Shown here: in pieces, positions 29,619-39,645 of the stretch
Numbering within the stretch: the stretch's first letter is position 1
Layout of the letters: the number at the start of each line of letters is the position of its first letter
Source: Bacteroides sp.
GTDB taxonomy: Bacteria > Bacteroidota > Bacteroidia > Bacteroidales > Muribaculaceae
Reading direction: 5' to 3'
Length of the DNA stretch: 64,000 nucleotides
Assembly: GCA_014802435.1 (NCBI GenBank)
Contig: JAAVCG010000031.1
Span: 1-64,000 of the forward strand
The notes under the pieces: model-generated
What the model saw: only the letters and a program-made list of their open reading frames with translations
Told to the model about the DNA's origin: nothing
Database searches by the model: none
Program-made: the position numbers and the translations under genes

Positions 29619-30400
29619 AAGTAGTAATCACCGGCGGCGAGGGCTTCATAGGCAGGGCCCTCGCCGCAACTCTCTTCAGCCGGGGAGTTGAGGTTATAAT
29701 TGTTGACCGCAAGATAGGGATTGAGGCTAAGGACTTCTTTGACACAGTTCCCAATCTCCATGAGGCCGACTGCGTGTTCCACTTAGCCGCCCAGACATCA
29801 GTGTTCAACACCGACAAGCCGCAGATCATCCGCGACAACATCGAGACATTCATCTCAGTGTGTGATGCCTGCTGCAGAGCCGGCGTCAAACTGGTCTATG
29901 CTTCATCATCCACAGCCAACAGCCCGAACACTACATCGCTCTACGGCATCTCCAAGCGATTCAACGAGGAATATGCCCGATGTTATAACCCGAAAGCAAC
30001 GGGAGTCCGTCTGCACAACGTTTATGGTCCTGACCCTCGTCAAGGTACTCTTCTTTGGCATTTACTCCATGACAACCCGGTCAGGCTCGTCAACGGCGGA
30101 AGGAATTTCCGTCACTTCACTTACATTGATGATGTTGTGACGGCTCTGATGTATGCGCGTTACTGCGATAGGCCCCTCATCAACATCGCCAACCCCGAAA
30201 AAACGAGCGTTTATGATTTCGCTTCGGAGGTTCAGGCTCACAATGGCGCTGAAATCGTGTTACTTACCGAGAAGCGGGAATTTGACAAAATCGCGCAAAC
30301 GGTTGATGAAAGCATATTTACATTATCTTTGCCGTACACGCCGGTTAAGGAAGGAATCAGGCGTGTATTTGATAACATTGACAATGGCACGGCGCAGTAA
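29615..30400 (+). CDS. NAD-dependent sugar-nucleotide epimerase/dehydratase (SDR)
   Basis: 261 residues of the extended short-chain dehydrogenase family: GGEGFIGRALA binds NAD, ADCVFHLAAQTSV and YASSSTA follow, and YGISK carries the catalytic Tyr and Lys; the substrate part has NVYGPDPRQGT and FRHFTYIDDVV. Acts on UDP- or GDP-sugars. In this phage it could supply the donor for the putative glycosyltransferase at 17673. At 261 residues it is shorter than GalE (about 330), with a reduced C-terminal domain. Confidence 0.8.
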   Translation: MKVVITGGEGFIGRALAATLFSRGVEVIIVDRKIGIEAKDFFDTVPNLHEADCVFHLAAQTSVFNTDKPQIIRDNIETFISVCDACCRAGVKLVYASSSTANSPNTTSLYGISKRFNEEYARCYNPKATGVRLHNVYGPDPRQGTLLWHLLHDNPVRLVNGGRNFRHFTYIDDVVTALMYARYCDRPLINIANPEKTSVYDFASEVQAHNGAEIVLLTEKREFDKIAQTVDESIFTLSLPYTPVKEGIRRVFDNIDNGTAQ

Positions 30401-30941
30401 GATAACACGCATGGATAAATGGGATGACCCTGCTTCTCGGCCACGGCTGAAAAGCGGGAGCATCCCTCTTTGCGATTTATCGCCACGCCCGGCACTTCAT
30501 CAACTCGGCTCCCAGGTTTATTTTTCGCAGTTCCGGCGCACCAAGAAGGGCATCCCATTCAGCGAAATTAAGCAATCGGCCGATATCGCCAAGGCGTTTG
30601 CTGACCATGCATGCAAATTCATAATGCAACTGGTCCGTAATACGGACGGGTGGGCCATAATCACGACACCACGGCGCAGGCATGCAGAGGGATTTCATTT
30701 CGCTACTGCCGTTTGTGAAATTATCAGCTCACGCCTCGGCATCCGGTTCTATGCAGATGCGGTTCAGTGTATCAACCGCAACAGGCTCGCTCCGGAGTTT
30801 CATCTTCTCCGGCTCATTCCTGAGCGGCGGGTGATAGTCTATGATGATATCATCACAACCGGCATTACTCTGACGGCAACAACCTCCCTCTTAGACGATA
30901 GAGATTTTGTTCTCAATCTAATTGGCATAAACAACCGCTAA
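30384..30941 (+). CDS. Type I phosphoribosyltransferase-like protein
   Basis: ATG at 30384 gives 185 residues. RVIVYDDIITTGITLTAT is the PRPP-binding loop; the flanking WAIITTPRRRHAEGFHFATAVC resembles the ComF/orotate-type core. It overlaps the epimerase gene by 17 bp. Possible roles are nucleotide salvage or building a modified nucleotide; the substrate cannot be read from the sequence. Confidence 0.75.
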   Translation: MARRSKITRMDKWDDPASRPRLKSGSIPLCDLSPRPALHQLGSQVYFSQFRRTKKGIPFSEIKQSADIAKAFADHACKFIMQLVRNTDGWAIITTPRRRHAEGFHFATAVCEIISSRLGIRFYADAVQCINRNRLAPEFHLLRLIPERRVIVYDDIITTGITLTATTSLLDDRDFVLNLIGINNR

Positions 30942-31117
30942 AATCAATTCTCCCGGTCATGAACCAGAGTCAATCCCCACCATATCCGAGAGCCGAAAGT
31001 GCTGACAACGCCTTAAAAAACGCCTTCATCAGCTCTATTTTAAGTTCTCACCAAAATTTTTTCAGGGGCGGGAGAAGATAAATATTATCAAAATCATCTA
31101 ACATCCTATCTTAACAA

Positions 31118-31666
31118 ATGGCCCGAATAAAAAACGAATACGGTCTGACACCTCAGCAAGAGATGTTCTGCCAATATGTAGTCGACGCCTATGGGGTTGA
31201 AACCAGAGGCATACTCGTTGCAGCCTATCGCAAGGCCTACAACTGCAAGACAGACGCCAAGGCAAGCACCCACTATTCCTCGGCATCACAGCTGATGAAT
31301 AACCCCAAGATAGCCCAAAGGTTGGAGCAACTTCGACAAGAGCGTGCAACCCTTGCTACAATAAGCCGCGAGCGCATAATCTCTGATGACGTGAGAATCC
31401 TTGAACTTGACCCGCTATTGCTGTGGATTGAAGACGAACAAACGCACCAATGGCGCATGCGCTATCTGCATGAGATTCCCAAGGACATACGGCGTCTGTT
31501 GAAGTTCACACGTAATGGTCGGCGTTTAATCCCTGATGTAGACAAGGACGCTGCCAAGAAAAGACTCATTGAAGTATTGGGATATGCCTCCGCCAAAGAC
31601 CTCAATATAACAGCCGGGAGTAACATCGTCGGCGAAATCCGCATAGGCTTTGACGAAGACAAATGA
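31118..31666 (+). CDS. terS: Terminase small subunit
   Basis: 182 residues of the Terminase_2 type: LTPQQEMFCQYVVDAYG, AYRKAYNCKTDAKASTHYSSASQLMNNPKIAQRLEQLRQER form the N-terminal helix-turn-helix that recognises the packaging site. It precedes the large subunit, and starts the late structural block. The roughly 170 bp upstream (30942-31117) show no gene and no promoter I can call. Confidence 0.85.
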   Translation: MARIKNEYGLTPQQEMFCQYVVDAYGVETRGILVAAYRKAYNCKTDAKASTHYSSASQLMNNPKIAQRLEQLRQERATLATISRERIISDDVRILELDPLLLWIEDEQTHQWRMRYLHEIPKDIRRLLKFTRNGRRLIPDVDKDAAKKRLIEVLGYASAKDLNITAGSNIVGEIRIGFDEDK

Positions 31667-31777
31667 TATCAAAACTGCCAAATCGGTAGCAAACTGAAAA
31701 TAATGGCATAAAAAATTCCGAGGTTATACAAAATAGCGTAAGCAAAACGGCTAAAAATCCGTCAAAATGTCATTTTA

Positions 31778-33802
31778 ATGCTCATAAACTATAAAAAACT
31801 GAATCCTGTTGGCTTCCACCTGCTGAAACTGCTGTCTGACCCGACCATCCGTCAGATTATTCTATTTGGCGGTTCGTCCTCGGGAAAGTCGTTCTCAGTG
31901 GCTCAGTGTTTTCTCCTCATGCTGATAGCTGAGGGGGCAAATATGCTTGTTATGCGTAAGGTTGGCGCCACAATCAAGGACACAATCTATGCGTCTTTCA
32001 AAGCTGCGGCTGCAAGCCTGGGGATAACGGAGTTATTTCAGTTCAAGGACGGCGTTAGGACAATCAAATGCCTGCTCAATGGCGCGGAGATTATTTTCAA
32101 GGGCTTGGATGACTCAGAAAAAATCAAGGGCTTGGAAAGCATAAAGCGTGTCTTTATGGAAGAACTCAATGAATTTGAAGAGCAGGACTATAAGCAGATG
32201 AAGCTCCGTTTGCGCGGTATGAGCGGCCAGCAGATAATCGGGGCATTCAACCCCATCAAGGAAACACACTGGATAAAGAAGCGGGTGTTTGATATTGAGC
32301 AGTGGCACGATGTTCCGATGGAGATTGAACTAAATGGGGCGAAACTTCCTTTGGAGCTGACGCAAGTCAAGTCCATACGGATGAATGCCCCGAAGACCTT
32401 TATGCACAAGCGCACGGGAGAAATAACCGAGCATCCATCGGATATGGTGGCCATACAGACAACCTACCTCAATAACTTTTGGGTTATCGGTTCGCCTGAC
32501 GGCACTTATGGCTATTATGATGAGCAATGTATTGCGACATTTGAACACGATCGTATCCATGACCCGGACTATTACAACGTCTACGCCTTGGGAGAGTGGG
32601 GCGTCATCCGCTCCGGCTCGGAATTCTTCGGCTCGTTTAATCGCGGACAGCACACTGCCGAGTGCAGGTTCAATCCGGACCTTGCTCTGCATATCAGCGT
32701 CGACAATAACGTATTGCCTTATATCTCTTACACGTTCTGGCAGATTGATTACTCCAATGATATTACGATTCGCCAGGTTGATGAAATCACCGCCGAGAGC
32801 CCGAATAACACCGCCCGCAAGTCAGCACTCCTGGTTGCCCGGAAACTCAAGGAATTGGGCGTGAACCGAATCTATCTGCACGGGGACGCATCGACGCGAA
32901 ACGCCAGTACTATTGATGACCAGAAGAGGTCGTTTCTTGATTTGGTGATTTCCACTCTCCAATCCGAAGGAATAGAGGTGATAGACTGCGTGGGCCATAA
33001 GAACCCGAGCGTGCCGATGTCGGGCGAGTTCATTAATGCAATCTTTGAACGGATTGTTCCGGGAATAACCATTCTGATTGGAGAGCATTGCTCAGCTTCC
33101 GTAGAGGACTATATGAGCGTTCAGAAAGACGAGAACGGCGCCATACTGAAAACCAAGGTCAAGAATAAAATCACGATGCAGACCTATGAGCAGTATGGTC
33201 ACCTTTCGGATACGTTCCGCTATGTCATCACGGATTTAGTCCGTGAGCAGTTCCTCTCATTCTCCAACCGGCGCAAGCGTAATCTCTATGCCCGAGACGG
33301 AGTTATCCATTTCTTCAATCCTGACACGGAGTATAAGTACAGTCGGGAGATAGTCTATGCCATGCCTAATGCCAACGGCAAATTCGCGTTGGTTCAGGGC
33401 AGGCTCTGCGGGGAGAAATGGCATATTGTGAATCTGATGCTCCGGGAGACATCGTCCACGGATGAGATAGCGGAGATTCTTGTCAGAATAAAAAGCCCTC
33501 AGACCATAATTGAATGCGCCCCGGCATATTTCCGGTTTGTCAGAGAGCTGCGCAAAGAGATTCCCAATGTCAGGGCAATGAATGAAGTTGCCGATGTCAG
33601 CCGTCGGATAGCCGCCACGTCCGATTTTGTAAAGAATCATCTTCTGTTCAGCGAGCGCTTGCTTCAAGAGGATTCGGAGTACTCTCTTTTCATGACAAAC
33701 CTGCTGGATTATAACCGGGCCACCGGAGAAAGCATAGAGGCAAGTGCCGTGTTAAGCGGCTTCATTCAGTTCGTTGTAAAATTTCAGTTTTCAGAGCGGT
33801 AA
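31778..33802 (+). CDS. terL: Terminase large subunit (packaging ATPase and nuclease)
   Basis: 674 residues. The ATPase domain has Walker A GGSSSGKS (31-38) and Walker B RVFMEELNEF (about 123-132), with the NPIKETHWIKKRVFD segment after it, as in PBSX-type terminases. The nuclease half starts about 305 (LHISVDNN) and contains YLHGDAST and an HLSDTFRYV motif. The C-terminal 150 residues are an addition seen in Bacteroidetes phages. It pumps DNA into the prohead and cuts it. Confidence 0.9.
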   Translation: MLINYKKLNPVGFHLLKLLSDPTIRQIILFGGSSSGKSFSVAQCFLLMLIAEGANMLVMRKVGATIKDTIYASFKAAAASLGITELFQFKDGVRTIKCLLNGAEIIFKGLDDSEKIKGLESIKRVFMEELNEFEEQDYKQMKLRLRGMSGQQIIGAFNPIKETHWIKKRVFDIEQWHDVPMEIELNGAKLPLELTQVKSIRMNAPKTFMHKRTGEITEHPSDMVAIQTTYLNNFWVIGSPDGTYGYYDEQCIATFEHDRIHDPDYYNVYALGEWGVIRSGSEFFGSFNRGQHTAECRFNPDLALHISVDNNVLPYISYTFWQIDYSNDITIRQVDEITAESPNNTARKSALLVARKLKELGVNRIYLHGDASTRNASTIDDQKRSFLDLVISTLQSEGIEVIDCVGHKNPSVPMSGEFINAIFERIVPGITILIGEHCSASVEDYMSVQKDENGAILKTKVKNKITMQTYEQYGHLSDTFRYVITDLVREQFLSFSNRRKRNLYARDGVIHFFNPDTEYKYSREIVYAMPNANGKFALVQGRLCGEKWHIVNLMLRETSSTDEIAEILVRIKSPQTIIECAPAYFRFVRELRKEIPNVRAMNEVADVSRRIAATSDFVKNHLLFSERLLQEDSEYSLFMTNLLDYNRATGESIEASAVLSGFIQFVVKFQFSER

Positions 33803-33927
33803 TCGGGTAACGTGCAATGATATAGTGAGTTAAAGGCTATTTTTAGGCCATGTGAGATTTCATTTTTTTTGATATTTGACACAACCGATTGTTTTTGTGC
33901 TTTTCTTTGCGATAAAAAGAGTAAAGC

Positions 33928-35421
33928 ATGGGTATTTTGCAACGGTTTTTTAAGACAAAGGAAACGACGGAAGCTTTGATTGTCAAGGAGGATACCGCTC
34001 CTGAGACGAACAATCAGAGCGACCGCCGTATCTCCGGTTTTGACCCATGGAGGTATCAGCAACTCATGTCAATGATTGACGGTATCTACCATCCGTCGGT
34101 TGTCGGCAATAACTTCATTCAGCTGTTCAAGACCATCCCGGAGGTGTTCTGGCCTATTGATTTCATAGCCAAGCGCATTTCGGAAGCTCACTTTGATTTA
34201 AAGCGCGTCAAGGATGACAGCCTTGTGTGGTGTAACCGTAACGGAGCTGACAAAATCCTGAAAAGGCCGAACCCTATAATGTCCTGGCGAGAACTCGTCT
34301 ACCAATATGTTGTGTATAAACTGATCACCGGTAACACATTCTTTCGCGCTGCAATGCCTGAAAGCATAACGGCGGATGCCGTAAAGTATCGGTGGTGTTC
34401 CAATTATTGGGTGTTACCTGCTCATCTGGTTCAGGTTAGACCGGTGCAATATGGCTATGGCACTCCAATGTTCGGCATTGCGGAGATTGACGAACTGATT
34501 AAAGGGTATACACTTGAAATCGGAGAATACTCCGGCCTCACCATTCCATACTATCAAATACTGCACGACCGCGATGGGTTACCTGAATTAACCAAGGGCG
34601 CCGGCTATCTAAAAGCCAACAGCCGTTTGCTGGCATGCAAGAAACCGATAGCAAACCTCATTGCCGTTTATGATGCGCGAAATGTGATATACCTCAAAAG
34701 GGGCGCTCTCGGATTCATTGTCGCTCAGAAAGAAGACCCGACCGGAACAGTGGCGCTTGAGCCTGACGAGAAAGCAGCTCTGCGCGAGGAAATCGATAGC
34801 AAGTACGGCGTTGCCGAAGGGAAATCTCCTTACGCACTTACTGATATTCCCATTAATTTTGTCAGGACCAATCTTTCAATATCAGAACTCCAGCCATTTG
34901 AGGAGACCCTTGAAGATGCAATCAAGATTGCTGCGGTGTTCGGTATTCCTGCCGTTTTGGTCCCGCGTAAGGACCAATCGACATTCAGCAATCAGGATAC
35001 TGCTGAAAAGAGCGTCTATACATCCGTAATCATTCCGGCGGCCAAGAGATTCTGTGAGGCTATGACTACGTTCCTCGGACTTGAAGCAGACGGACTGTAT
35101 CTTGATTGCGATTTCAGCGATGTCGCCTGCCTGCAGGTCGGGCTTAAAGAGAGCGAGGAAGTCAAGAAGCTGGTCAACGAGCGCTGCCTCTCGCAATTCA
35201 ATAATGGCCTCATATCTATCAACGACTGGCGCTCTCAGATTCATGAGTCCGCCCTTGACGGCGAAATCTTCAACAAAACCAAGTTTGAGATGACTCCGGA
35301 AGAGATTGTCAGGGTTGATAGCGTAATAAAGGGACAGGTTACTCCCATTCAGAATAACACTATTTCAAATAACAATAATAAACCCTCGAAAGGAGAAGAA
35401 AATGAAAGAACAGATGATTAA
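33928..35421 (+). CDS. Portal protein
   Basis: 497 residues with the HK97-type portal layout: a clip-and-stem start (FDPWRYQQLMSMIDGIYHPS), PVFWPIDFIAKRISEAHFDL-like wing region, KILKRPNPIMSWRELVYQYVVYKLITGNTFF, and a C-terminal polar tail. Forms the dodecameric ring for DNA entry. Overlaps the protease start by 20 bp, as usual in this head type. Confidence 0.9.
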   Translation: MGILQRFFKTKETTEALIVKEDTAPETNNQSDRRISGFDPWRYQQLMSMIDGIYHPSVVGNNFIQLFKTIPEVFWPIDFIAKRISEAHFDLKRVKDDSLVWCNRNGADKILKRPNPIMSWRELVYQYVVYKLITGNTFFRAAMPESITADAVKYRWCSNYWVLPAHLVQVRPVQYGYGTPMFGIAEIDELIKGYTLEIGEYSGLTIPYYQILHDRDGLPELTKGAGYLKANSRLLACKKPIANLIAVYDARNVIYLKRGALGFIVAQKEDPTGTVALEPDEKAALREEIDSKYGVAEGKSPYALTDIPINFVRTNLSISELQPFEETLEDAIKIAAVFGIPAVLVPRKDQSTFSNQDTAEKSVYTSVIIPAAKRFCEAMTTFLGLEADGLYLDCDFSDVACLQVGLKESEEVKKLVNERCLSQFNNGLISINDWRSQIHESALDGEIFNKTKFEMTPEEIVRVDSVIKGQVTPIQNNTISNNNNKPSKGEENERTDD

Positions 35422-36445
35422 TCTCCAGTACGAAACAAAAGCACTGGATGTCACTGAGAAAGGTATCGTCACCGTTGGGGTGAACGGTATAGGCATCGAG
35501 GACTCACAACACGACATCTCAATGCCGGGGTCATTTACGGACACTCTCCGTGATGATATAAAGAAGATGCGTTGGTACCTCAACCATGATACGCGCCAGC
35601 TCTTGGGTGTGCCTCTGTCAGGAGAAGAAAAAGATGGAAATCTGATTATGACCGGACAGATGAACCTCAACAAGCAGATTTGCCGTGACGTTTTTGAGGA
35701 CTACAAGCTGTTTCATGAGGCAGGCCGAACCCTTGAGCACTCTATCGGGGTCAAGGCTATTGCCCGCGATGAAGCAGACCGCCGCAAGGTCAGGAAATGG
35801 CGCATGCTTGAGTATTCCACTCTGACCGGATGGGGTTCCAATCCTCAGACGTTTCTTGTCGGGCTCAAGAGCGGCACTGCGGACCAGCTGAGAGATGCCG
35901 CCGATTTTATCCGCATGGCGTTCAAACACCACGGATATTCCGACGAGCGACTTAAAAACTACGATATGGAACTCAACTTACTACTCAAATCCCTGAGCGG
36001 CGCCATGGTGGTAACATGCCCCTGCTGCGGTCATCAGTTTGATTATGACAAAGAACCTGAGCACACTTTCTCTCAGGAGGTGATGGATGCCGCCTCTGAA
36101 TTCATTTCATCAATCGGGCGTAACGAGGCACGCCGGCAGATTGAACGTTACCGTCCCGAGATTCAGGAAGCCGTAACTTCGGTTATTGACGGTATGGCTG
36201 CTACGCAGAAAGAACTAACGACAAAGAGCATAACAGATGCGGTTGCGTTTGTCCGTTGCCCTCACTGCTGGAGCCGGGTCTACCGTTCAAACTCTCTGCT
36301 GATTCCCGATTCAACGGAGGTCAAGACGGATAAAGACGCTGAATCCGGTGAGGGTCAAGGTGAAAACATTCAAAATAAATCGGCCGACGGGCCAACGCCC
36401 TCTCTCTCTTTCTGGGAGGCCCTGAATGCTGCAACTCAAAAATAA
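35402..36445 (+). CDS. HK97-type prohead protease with C-terminal zinc motifs
   Basis: 347 residues. The protease domain (about 1-165) has KKMRWYLNHDTRQLLG with His 62 and EAGRTLEHSIGVKA with Ser 114, the catalytic pair of phage prohead proteases. A helical linker then leads to two CxxC pairs (CPCCGHQF about 205, CPHCW about 286). The zinc part is not in the classic enzyme and may serve as scaffold or anchor. It cuts the N-terminal delta domain of the capsid protein. Confidence 0.85.
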   Translation: MKEQMINLQYETKALDVTEKGIVTVGVNGIGIEDSQHDISMPGSFTDTLRDDIKKMRWYLNHDTRQLLGVPLSGEEKDGNLIMTGQMNLNKQICRDVFEDYKLFHEAGRTLEHSIGVKAIARDEADRRKVRKWRMLEYSTLTGWGSNPQTFLVGLKSGTADQLRDAADFIRMAFKHHGYSDERLKNYDMELNLLLKSLSGAMVVTCPCCGHQFDYDKEPEHTFSQEVMDAASEFISSIGRNEARRQIERYRPEIQEAVTSVIDGMAATQKELTTKSITDAVAFVRCPHCWSRVYRSNSLLIPDSTEVKTDKDAESGEGQGENIQNKSADGPTPSLSFWEALNAATQK

Positions 36446-36474
36446 CACTAATCATTTAATTTTCATAATGCATT

Positions 36475-38115
36475 ATGGCAAAAGAATTAACTAAAAAAGA
36501 AGTAGAGGAGATTTTCGGCATCAAGACCGCAAATCTTCCTGACGAACAGAAGGCCTTCGTCAATGCTCTGACCGGCGCTTTCGCCGAACTAATCAACAAA
36601 TCTAATGCCGGGCTTATAACCAATGAGGAATTCACCTCCGAGTTGGAAAATCTCGGTAAACAGATGGCCGCGAAGCAACTTGAGGAGCTTGAAACTCTCC
36701 GCAAGGAGAACTCAGACATGATCAAGCAAATCAAGGCCATGGGCGAGTCCATTGAAAAGCTCCAGAAGAAAGGCATCTCGCTTGAAACCGTCAACAAGTT
36801 TGACGAGCGACTCAACGAGATGTTTGAAAGCGAAAAGTTCCAGGACTTCGTTTCCGGCAAAACCCGCAAGTCCGGCCAATTTGAGGGATTCTCGCTCAAG
36901 GAGGCCGAGACCGCTCCCGTATCGATGACCGATAACTACGAGGGCACACTGCTCATCACTCAGCAGCAGAATCGCGTTGTTTCTCCCATCGCCAAGAAAC
37001 CCCTGCACATGCGTGAAATCGTTACCGTCCTTGCCGGTGATCCTGCCAATCCTAACCTCGCATTCGCTCAGTGTGACTGGATGGACCGCAATGCGCGTTA
37101 TGTTTCTGAAAACGGTCGCCTGTCCAAGTCAAGCCTGAAATTCAAGGAGCAGAACTACTCAACCAAACGCCTCGGTACCTATCTCGCGCTTTCCAAGCGT
37201 ATGCTCAAGAGCCGCGTCTATGTCCGCTCATGGGTTCTTGCCATGCTCCCTGAGGCCGTACGCATGGCCGAAGACTGGAACATCCTCTTCGGTGACGGTA
37301 ACGGAGAAAACCTCCTTGGCATCGTCAATCATAAGGGCGTTGAGAGCGTGGAGAAGATCGTTACCGGAGCGCTGGTTGAAGGTAAAGCCGGCAGTGTCAT
37401 GAGCATCACCCCGTACAACAACAAGCAGGATACTCTCATTGAGTTCACCAATCCGCAGCCTATGATTCTGGACGGCATGCAGATCACCATTGAGAATGCC
37501 TCTGCTGCCTCGGGCTTGAACAAGACTCATGCTCTGGTAAAGATGAATGACCGTCAGATTCTCATTGTCGGTGCCGCCCTTGACGCTGAAGAAGCTGAAT
37601 CCACTGTTGCTGCCGTAACCTGGAAAGTCAATAATGGCGCTTTCAAGTCAATCGAGGCACCTAATTCCGGAGATGTCGTTGATACGGCTTTTGCCGTGAT
37701 GACCTATGGGCAATATTTCCCCAACGCCATCGTGCTCAATCCTATCACCGTGAATGCTATCCGCTCGGAAAAAGATGCTCTGGGCCGTAGCCTTGACCTG
37801 ATAAAGACAGTGAACGGTGTGAATTACATCGCCTCGCGTCCCATCATCGAGTACACCGGTATTCAACCCGGAAAGTACCTGCTCGGCGACTTCTCGCCCA
37901 ATGGCTGTGCGATTGTCGACTATACCGCCATGACCCTTGAATGGGCTTCTGACGTTGAGTATATCCTTTCAAACGAGGTGGCCCTCATCGCTCAGGAGGA
38001 GGTTATCTTCCCGGTATATCAGCCTTGGGCTTACGCTTACGGAGACCTGGCCGCTCTGAAAGCCGCAATTACCAAACCCATTTCAACCACAACCGTAATT
38101 ACCACTGAAGACTAA
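36475..38115 (+). CDS. Major capsid protein (HK97 fold)
   Basis: 546 residues. The first 130 form a coiled coil (LEELETLRKENSDMIKQI), the scaffold-like delta domain, probably removed by the protease. The mature part from about 150 has the HK97 N-arm and spine helix (RLGTYLALSKRMLKSR, DWNILFGDGNGENLLGIVN) and P domain. About 80 residues around 300-380 are an insertion that may decorate the shell. RNA-like Lys residues for cross-linking cannot be judged. One-base overlap with the next gene. Confidence 0.9.
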   Translation: MAKELTKKEVEEIFGIKTANLPDEQKAFVNALTGAFAELINKSNAGLITNEEFTSELENLGKQMAAKQLEELETLRKENSDMIKQIKAMGESIEKLQKKGISLETVNKFDERLNEMFESEKFQDFVSGKTRKSGQFEGFSLKEAETAPVSMTDNYEGTLLITQQQNRVVSPIAKKPLHMREIVTVLAGDPANPNLAFAQCDWMDRNARYVSENGRLSKSSLKFKEQNYSTKRLGTYLALSKRMLKSRVYVRSWVLAMLPEAVRMAEDWNILFGDGNGENLLGIVNHKGVESVEKIVTGALVEGKAGSVMSITPYNNKQDTLIEFTNPQPMILDGMQITIENASAASGLNKTHALVKMNDRQILIVGAALDAEEAESTVAAVTWKVNNGAFKSIEAPNSGDVVDTAFAVMTYGQYFPNAIVLNPITVNAIRSEKDALGRSLDLIKTVNGVNYIASRPIIEYTGIQPGKYLLGDFSPNGCAIVDYTAMTLEWASDVEYILSNEVALIAQEEVIFPVYQPWAYAYGDLAALKAAITKPISTTTVITTED

Positions 38116-38561
38116 TGGACATAATCGTAAGGGGTGAAGCCCAAGAAATCGATTTCGTCCGCCGTGTGTGCCGCGACAAAGTGCGCCGGGGAATGCTCGC
38201 CATTCTCCCGGCCACACGTCCGGTAAGTGATGAAGTAGTCAAACTCAAGAATGAGCGAGACGAAATAGCCGAGAAACTGCATGAAGCAGAATCAAGAGTA
38301 AAAGAACTTGAAGCCCAATTGCCGGCCATTGCTAATGTTCCCGAAATTAGCGAAACCGTTCCCGAACTTGCGGAAAACTCCGGCGAGGCCGTTCCCGAAC
38401 CAGTATCCGATAATTCCGACCCCATGGAAGATAACAAGGAGATTGAAACCGAAGATTTAACCGAGGTAAACCTTGACGATGTCAAAGACACCGATGATTG
38501 CGATACCAAGGAAGCTCCGGTACCAACGCCCAAGAAAACCCGCTCCAAAAAATCAGAGTAA
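38115..38561 (+). CDS. Acidic head-region protein, unknown
   Basis: 148 residues: a folded-looking start (IVRGEAQEIDFVRRVCRDKVRRG), a short coiled coil (VKLKNERDEIAEKLHEAES), then an acidic low-complexity tail ending in PTPKKTRSKKSE. It follows the capsid gene directly. May be a head decoration or assembly factor, by position only. Confidence 0.6.
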   Translation: MDIIVRGEAQEIDFVRRVCRDKVRRGMLAILPATRPVSDEVVKLKNERDEIAEKLHEAESRVKELEAQLPAIANVPEISETVPELAENSGEAVPEPVSDNSDPMEDNKEIETEDLTEVNLDDVKDTDDCDTKEAPVPTPKKTRSKKSE

Positions 38562-38564
38562 TCA

Positions 38565-39074
38565 ATGCTAATCGACTGCTCATATTTCATAGATGGTCCA
38601 CGCCATATCCAGAATGCTACACTCGGCAAGATGCCTAATCCCAATGCCGAGGAGGTTAACGCTGCAATTAAAGCGTACATCAAGATATTTCAGCGCCCAT
38701 TCCTCAAAGGCGTTTTGGGTGTGACCTTTGCCCGCTCTTTGGATACGTATCTCAAAACCCTTGACGATAACGAAGGCGCAGAGCATGATATGGAGCTTGA
38801 CATGATAATTGAGCAGCTCCGTGAGCCTTTTGCCAACTATGTGTTCTACAAAATCCTGCGTGACGGCAATAGCCAGGCTACGATGACCGGACTTGTACGC
38901 CTCAAGTGCGCCAACGACTATGTCTCGCCTATTCGTCGTCAGGTTTCGGCTTGGAATGATATGGTTGATATGATTGCGGACTTTTCTGCGTGGAGCAAAT
39001 CTGATAACTGCTATGTATCAGGTATAGAGACTGATTCCAATTTCCTTACTAAAATCAATAACCTCAACTTATGA
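38565..39074 (+). CDS. Putative head-tail connector
   Basis: 169 residues, helical. It occupies the slot of the head-completion adaptor that docks on the portal, and similar proteins follow the capsid in other Bacteroidetes phages. No sequence motif is decisive. Overlaps the next gene by 4 bp. Confidence 0.55.
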   Translation: MLIDCSYFIDGPRHIQNATLGKMPNPNAEEVNAAIKAYIKIFQRPFLKGVLGVTFARSLDTYLKTLDDNEGAEHDMELDMIIEQLREPFANYVFYKILRDGNSQATMTGLVRLKCANDYVSPIRRQVSAWNDMVDMIADFSAWSKSDNCYVSGIETDSNFLTKINNLNL

Positions 39075-39643
39075 ACCGTAGCCGTGAAATAATTGAAATT
39101 TTCAATGATGTGGTCAGAGAGATTGCTCAGGAGTGTCAAATCATCGTTACGCACTATCGCACCGGTGAAACGGAAGAGATTGCCTGCCCTGACATAAATT
39201 ATAAGTTCGGCAATTCCCGATACATCAAAGAAAACCTTGATGAATTGAGCAAAACGAGTGCCGGTTGCGCCCGCAAGCTCCCGATGATTGCATTGTTTTG
39301 TCCGTTTCAGGAGCAGCGCGATTCATCTGATTATTTCAGCAAGGCCACGGTTAATATATTGATAGCATGTTCTACATCCCGCGACTGGAGCAATGAAGAG
39401 CGGTTAGTTTATTCTTTTCAGAACATTCTCCGTCCGATATATCGCCGTCTGCTTGAGGCGATGAAAGAGGACGGGCGATTTGACTTCGGCTATGATGAGG
39501 TCATAAAACACCGCTATTCCGAAAACTATTCTTATGGCAGATATGGTGCTCACGACAGCACCGGGGATGCCGTCAGTGAGCCCATTGATGCCATTAACAT
39601 TACAAATCTTGAATTAAAAATCACAAATCAAACCTGTAGATAA
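39071..39643 (+). CDS. Putative tail terminator/completion protein
   Basis: 190 residues. Size, alpha/beta pattern and position directly before the major tail protein fit a tail terminator that caps the tube. The call is by gene order. Confidence 0.5.
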   Translation: MNRSREIIEIFNDVVREIAQECQIIVTHYRTGETEEIACPDINYKFGNSRYIKENLDELSKTSAGCARKLPMIALFCPFQEQRDSSDYFSKATVNILIACSTSRDWSNEERLVYSFQNILRPIYRRLLEAMKEDGRFDFGYDEVIKHRYSENYSYGRYGAHDSTGDAVSEPIDAINITNLELKITNQTCR

Positions 39644-39645
39644 CT

